Of a DNA stretch of 54,787 nucleotides, positions 51,699 through 54,787 are shown piece by piece. Origin of the DNA: TMED26 sp042088965 (GTDB taxonomy: Bacteria > Pseudomonadota > Alphaproteobacteria > Thalassobaculales > Thalassobaculaceae); NCBI GenBank assembly GCA_042088965.1, contig JBELLC010000003.1, positions 1 to 54,787 on the forward strand. The letters are read 5' to 3'. The translations under genes and the position numbers were made by a program. The notes beneath the pieces were generated by a model that was not told where the DNA came from, did not search any database, and saw nothing but the letters and a program-made list of their open reading frames with translations. Position 1 is the stretch's first letter, and the number at the start of each line of letters is the position of its first letter.

Positions 51699-53057
51699 TC
51701 AAACATTTAGCAATAAATGCTCTCGCTCCCAGGAGCTGATCACCGCGTTATAATTTCGAAATTCAACCCATTTCGACTCGCTGAGCGCGGTGACCAATGC
51801 GTCCCCAAAGACCGCCCGCATCTCTGTGCTTTCACTGAACGCCGTGAGCGCGTCTGGCAGATAAAGCGGCAAGCCACGCGGCAAGACATAGGCATTGCCT
51901 GTCTGCTCGGCAGCAGGTTCAATCTCCTCAACCATGCCCAGGTAACCACACAGCAACGTCCCAGCAATCGCCAAATAAGGATTAACATCAGCGCCGCCAA
52001 TACGGTTTTCCACCCGCCTATTTTCCGTAGTATCGTTTGGCACCCGCAAGCCACAGCTGCGATTGTCCTGCCCCCAGTGAATATTAATGGGTGCTTCACC
52101 ATAGAGCATCCGGCGATAGGAGTTGACGTTTGGTGCAAACATGATCATCGCGGCCGGCAAATATTTCTGTAGCCCGCCCAGATAGTGGCGAAAATACTTG
52201 CTTGGCGCTCCATCCGCCGCGGAGAACAGATTTTTGCCATCCCTGTCATTCAGGATCGATTGGTGAATATGCATCGAGCTGCCAGGCTCGTGCTGCATGG
52301 GACTGGCCATAAACGTGGCATAGATATCATGGCGAAAAGCTGTCTGACGGACGGTACGCTTAAACAAAAAAGCCTGATCAGCCAGTTCTAACGGCGCGCC
52401 ATGCTGGAAATTAATTTCAATCTGGGCGGCCCCTGATTCATGATTCAGCGTGTCGATATCAATCGCCTGCGCCTCACAAAAATCATAAACATCCTCAAAT
52501 ACAGGATCAAATTCATTCACGGCATCAATGCCATATGACTGACGGGCTGTTTCCGGGCGGCCATTGCGGCCAATTGGGGTTTTCAGCGGCGTATTAGGGT
52601 CACGATTGATATCAACCAGGTAAAACTCCAATTCCGGGGCAACCACCGGGCGCCAACCTTGGGCCTGATAAAGCGCCACCACCCGCCGCAAAACCTCGCG
52701 GGTATACAGACCCACAGGCTGGCCATCGGGATAATAGCAGTCGCAAATCACCTGCGCTGTTGGCTCCTCATACCAGGGCACCATCCGGATGGTCGCTGGA
52801 TCTGGCCGCAAGACCACATCGCGGTCAATAATCGGCACTACCGCATCCTCTAGGTCGGGATATTCACCGGTTATGGTTTGAATGAAGATACTTTCCGGCA
52901 GATGGTGGGATTCCCGCGCCAAACCGTCCAAGAATTTACGAACAGGTAAAATCTTACCGCGCGCAACCCCCGCCAGATCAGGGATCATGCATTCAACCTC
53001 GGTAATCTGTTTTTCAGTGCACCAGGACACCAGAGTTTCGATATCGTCACCGTTCAT
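51699..53057 (-). CDS. puuA: gamma-glutamylputrescine synthetase-like (glutamine synthetase family)
   Basis: A 452-residue glutamine-synthetase-superfamily enzyme, probably joining glutamate to a polyamine with ATP. Metal-binding residues appear in APELEFYLVD, HESGAAQIEINFQHG and MHIHQSIL, and arginines in QDNRSCGLRVP and RVENRIGGADVNPYLAIAG. The adenylylation loop of classical GlnA is absent, and the size is that of PuuA-type proteins. The ATG at 53057 follows GGAAA; the frame is open 13 codons further. It is the first gene of the leftward polyamine operon and is divergent from a second, different family member. Exact substrate not proven. Confidence 0.88.
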   Translation of the reverse strand: MNGDDIETLVSWCTEKQITEVECMIPDLAGVARGKILPVRKFLDGLARESHHLPESIFIQTITGEYPDLEDAVVPIIDRDVVLRPDPATIRMVPWYEEPTAQVICDCYYPDGQPVGLYTREVLRRVVALYQAQGWRPVVAPELEFYLVDINRDPNTPLKTPIGRNGRPETARQSYGIDAVNEFDPVFEDVYDFCEAQAIDIDTLNHESGAAQIEINFQHGAPLELADQAFLFKRTVRQTAFRHDIYATFMASPMQHEPGSSMHIHQSILNDRDGKNLFSAADGAPSKYFRHYLGGLQKYLPAAMIMFAPNVNSYRRMLYGEAPINIHWGQDNRSCGLRVPNDTTENRRVENRIGGADVNPYLAIAGTLLCGYLGMVEEIEPAAEQTGNAYVLPRGLPLYLPDALTAFSESTEMRAVFGDALVTALSESKWVEFRNYNAVISSWEREHLLLNV

Positions 53058-53160
53058 GATCGTTTTCCGATGTTCACGCGCTGTTTTCAGCGGCAATCAA
53101 ACGCTTACGTATTTTTCTTATTTTCCCCAGCAAACCAGTGCTAGATATCACCAGCCCTGC

Positions 53161-53190
53161 TTGACAAACAATACTCTAACCCGCCAGAGT
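53161..53190 (+). promoter_or_regulatory. TTGACA box with downstream inverted repeat, candidate promoter/operator
   Basis: TTGACA (53161-53166) is a consensus -35 element pointing toward the second glutamine-synthetase-like gene. ACTCT and AGAGT (arms at 53173-53177 and 53186-53190, 8 bases apart) flank the place where a -10 element would be, though no good -10 hexamer is seen. The repeat may be a repressor site between the two divergent polyamine operons. Confidence 0.3.
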
Positions 53191-53223
53191 CGCTTTTAAA
53201 ATCAGAATAATAAGGTGACCAAA

Positions 53224-54594
53224 ATGCCGCCCGACGATCACATGCCGCCTGTCGAGGCGTTCCTGGTGAACAATCCCGAAATTAAGCTCATCGAGATTTT
53301 AATCGCAGATAATCTTGGGATTCTACGCGGCAAGCGTATCCGCAGCCAAAAACTTCCCGACATCATGGGCAATGGCGCGCTATTTCCAGAATCAGTATTC
53401 GGTTTGGATTTCAGCGGCGATACCATTGAAGCAACAGGCTTAGGTGTTGATCGCGGCGATGTTGATCACGTCTGCACCGCCATCCCTGAAAGCTTGGTAG
53501 CAGTGCCGTGGCATGGCAAGGCGCTGGGGCAAATGCAAATGGTGATGACTGGCCAGGACAATGGCGGCTTCTTTGCTGACCCCCGGCATGTTCTTCAAAC
53601 TGTCGTAAGCCACTGCCATAAGGCGGGCTTTTTTCCGGTCACAGCGATGGAACTAGAATTCTACCTGCTCGATATCAGCCCTGATGCAAACGGTCAGCCA
53701 CACCCCCCAATGGGCATGACGTCAGCTGCACGCCCCCATGGCACCCAGGTCTACGGCCTCGAAGATTTACAGGACAGGGCCGCCGTGTTTGATGCGATTA
53801 TGGCAGCGGCAGCCAGCCAAAAAATCCCCGTCGATACCATCGTTGCCGAAAATGCCGCCAGTCAATTTGAAGTGAATCTCAAACATATCGATGATCCTGT
53901 CCGTGCCGCGGATCACGCGATTTTATTGAAGCGTTTGATCAAGGGGGTGGCCCTCAGCCATGGCTTACGTGCGACTTTCATGGCAAAGCCTTTTATCGAC
54001 GCGGCGGGCAATGGCGCACATGTGCATATCAGCCTACTCGACCGGGACGGCGACAATCTATTCCAAGAGGCCGCTGATGGCAGCATGTCGCCGTATTTAC
54101 GCCAAGCGATTGCAGGTCTGCAAACAACCATGGCCGAGAGCTTTGCCTTACTGATGCCAAATGCCAATTCCTTTAAGCGATTTGATGGCCTGCATTACGC
54201 CCCCTTGCATCCACAATGGGGGGTTAACAATCGCACCACAGCCTTCCGCATTCCGGCAGGCCCGGCCATCGCCCGACGGGTTGAGCATCGCATCGCTGGC
54301 GCAGATGCAAATCCCTATCTGATCATCAGTGCGGCCCTCATGGGGATCCTGCATGGCATTCAAGAACAGCTTGAGCCCCGCGACGCCATCATCGGCAATG
54401 GCTATCGTCAAGCGCCATTTGTGCCGCCAGAAGCCGCTGTTTTGGCGGCCAATTTTGCCAATGCTCAAAACATTAGGCGTTATTTACCCGCTGGATTCGC
54501 TGATGTTCACCTGGCCTGTCTCGCAGCTGAGCAACGGCGCTTTCGTGAACACATCACAGCTTTTGAGCATGATTGGTATTTGGGTTCAGCATGA
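53224..54594 (+). CDS. second PuuA-like glutamine-synthetase-family ligase
   Basis: A 456-residue glutamine-synthetase-superfamily protein, clearly different in sequence from the leftward neighbour. It keeps the metal and substrate residues: AMELEFYLLD, VAENAASQFEVNLKH, NGAHVHISLLD, VNNRTTAFRIP and RVEHRIAGADANPYLIIS. The most likely reaction is gamma-glutamylation of an amine or polyamine. ATG at 53224 is preceded by AAGGTG at the right distance; a GTG three codons before overlaps that site. Its stop overlaps the start of the PuuB-like gene by 4 bases (ATGA), which strengthens the assignment to the gamma-glutamylpolyamine pathway. Confidence 0.87.
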   Translation: MPPDDHMPPVEAFLVNNPEIKLIEILIADNLGILRGKRIRSQKLPDIMGNGALFPESVFGLDFSGDTIEATGLGVDRGDVDHVCTAIPESLVAVPWHGKALGQMQMVMTGQDNGGFFADPRHVLQTVVSHCHKAGFFPVTAMELEFYLLDISPDANGQPHPPMGMTSAARPHGTQVYGLEDLQDRAAVFDAIMAAAASQKIPVDTIVAENAASQFEVNLKHIDDPVRAADHAILLKRLIKGVALSHGLRATFMAKPFIDAAGNGAHVHISLLDRDGDNLFQEAADGSMSPYLRQAIAGLQTTMAESFALLMPNANSFKRFDGLHYAPLHPQWGVNNRTTAFRIPAGPAIARRVEHRIAGADANPYLIISAALMGILHGIQEQLEPRDAIIGNGYRQAPFVPPEAAVLAANFANAQNIRRYLPAGFADVHLACLAAEQRRFREHITAFEHDWYLGSA

Positions 54595-54787
54595 CCACGC
54601 ACCATCAACGGCAATCGTACTATTGGGCCAGCGCCAATTCGCAGCCACAGCACGGTGCTGTGAAAGGCACACACCATTGTGATGTCTGTATCATTGGCGC
54701 CGGCATGACGGGGCTAACCGCGGCCTTGAGTCTGGCGAAACGCGGTTTTAAAGTGAGCGTTATTGACAGTCAGCACGTTGGGTTTGG
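54591..54787 (+). CDS. puuB: gamma-glutamylputrescine oxidase-like protein (PuuB), N-terminal part
   Basis: The first 65 codons of a flavoprotein that runs off the right edge. The start MTTHHQRQSYYWASANSQP resembles the SYWWATA-type start of PuuB/OrdL proteins. It is followed by an FAD-binding fold (CDVCIIGAGMTGLTAALSLA) and an acidic residue at the end of the second strand (VSVIDSQ). PuuB oxidises the gamma-glutamylated amine made by PuuA. The overlap with the preceding ligase gene supports this. The catalytic part is not in the window. Confidence 0.85.
   Translation, partial: MTTHHQRQSYYWASANSQPQHGAVKGTHHCDVCIIGAGMTGLTAALSLAKRGFKVSVIDSQHVGF

Noticed and set aside
1..54787. CRISPR array, prophage, insertion sequence, tRNA or rRNA
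   Set aside because: No spaced direct repeats, transposase or integrase genes, or cloverleaf or rRNA-like sequence were seen anywhere in the window.

Overview
The window looks like a chromosomal piece of a marine, heterotrophic alphaproteobacterium, most likely related to the SAR116/Puniceispirillum group. This is inferred from gene content and by-eye composition (GC near 50 percent); no search was run. Alphaproteobacterial markers include the yqeY-dnaG-rpoD order, an F1-ATPase inhibitor zeta subunit (DUF1476), a DUF2794 protein and the purC-purS pair. I saw no rRNA, tRNA, CRISPR, prophage or insertion sequence. Coding density is very high, with many 4-base stop/start overlaps, and no stretch over 300 bases lacks a gene.

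Region 1 (1-8.6 kb) is core information processing and pyrimidine/arginine supply. yqeY, dnaG and rpoD (its 3' end lies outside the window) run leftward; carA, carB and greA run rightward. carA has a long leader with a small reading frame and a strong intrinsic terminator, which looks like an attenuator. carB is interrupted by a 100-N assembly gap whose length does not preserve the frame.

Region 2 (8.6-24.7 kb) mixes accessory metabolism with housekeeping genes: a GMC dehydrogenase, a HAD phosphatase, an alpha/beta hydrolase, an MFS exporter with a luciferase-like monooxygenase, an EamA transporter, msrA, the ATPase zeta subunit, purC-purS-GNAT, two periplasmic c-type cytochromes, a DAO-type flavoprotein, a flavin-binding split-barrel protein, a DRL/DXR-II-like SAF-domain dehydrogenase paired with a D-2-hydroxyacid dehydrogenase, and msrB.

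Region 3 (24.7-32 kb) is a catabolic island: a CaiB/BaiF CoA-transferase and a two-subunit class I CoA-transferase-like pair (leftward), facing a GMC dehydrogenase and a dimethylglycine/sarcosine-dehydrogenase-like FAD-GcvT protein (rightward).

Region 4 (32-37.9 kb) holds yfgM-bamB-der and a small coiled-coil protein (leftward), then four small rightward genes: DUF2794, a CxxC zinc-ribbon-like protein, a PilZ protein and a two-helix membrane protein.

Region 5 (37.9-46.3 kb) has an SDR, a nucleoside hydrolase, a sugar-acid dehydratase (IlvD/EDD)-RraA aldolase-class III aminotransferase unit, a tyrosine/dual-specificity phosphatase and an MsbA-type ABC exporter.

Region 6 (46.3-54.8 kb) is a polyamine uptake and breakdown cluster. 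Leftward it carries a gamma-glutamylputrescine synthetase-like protein, a polyamine aminotransferase and a PotD/B/C/A-type ABC importer. Divergently it carries a second glutamine-synthetase-like gene overlapping the start of a PuuB-like oxidase. Overall the genome segment describes an organism living on dissolved organic nitrogen: polyamines, methylated amines, nucleosides and sugar acids.
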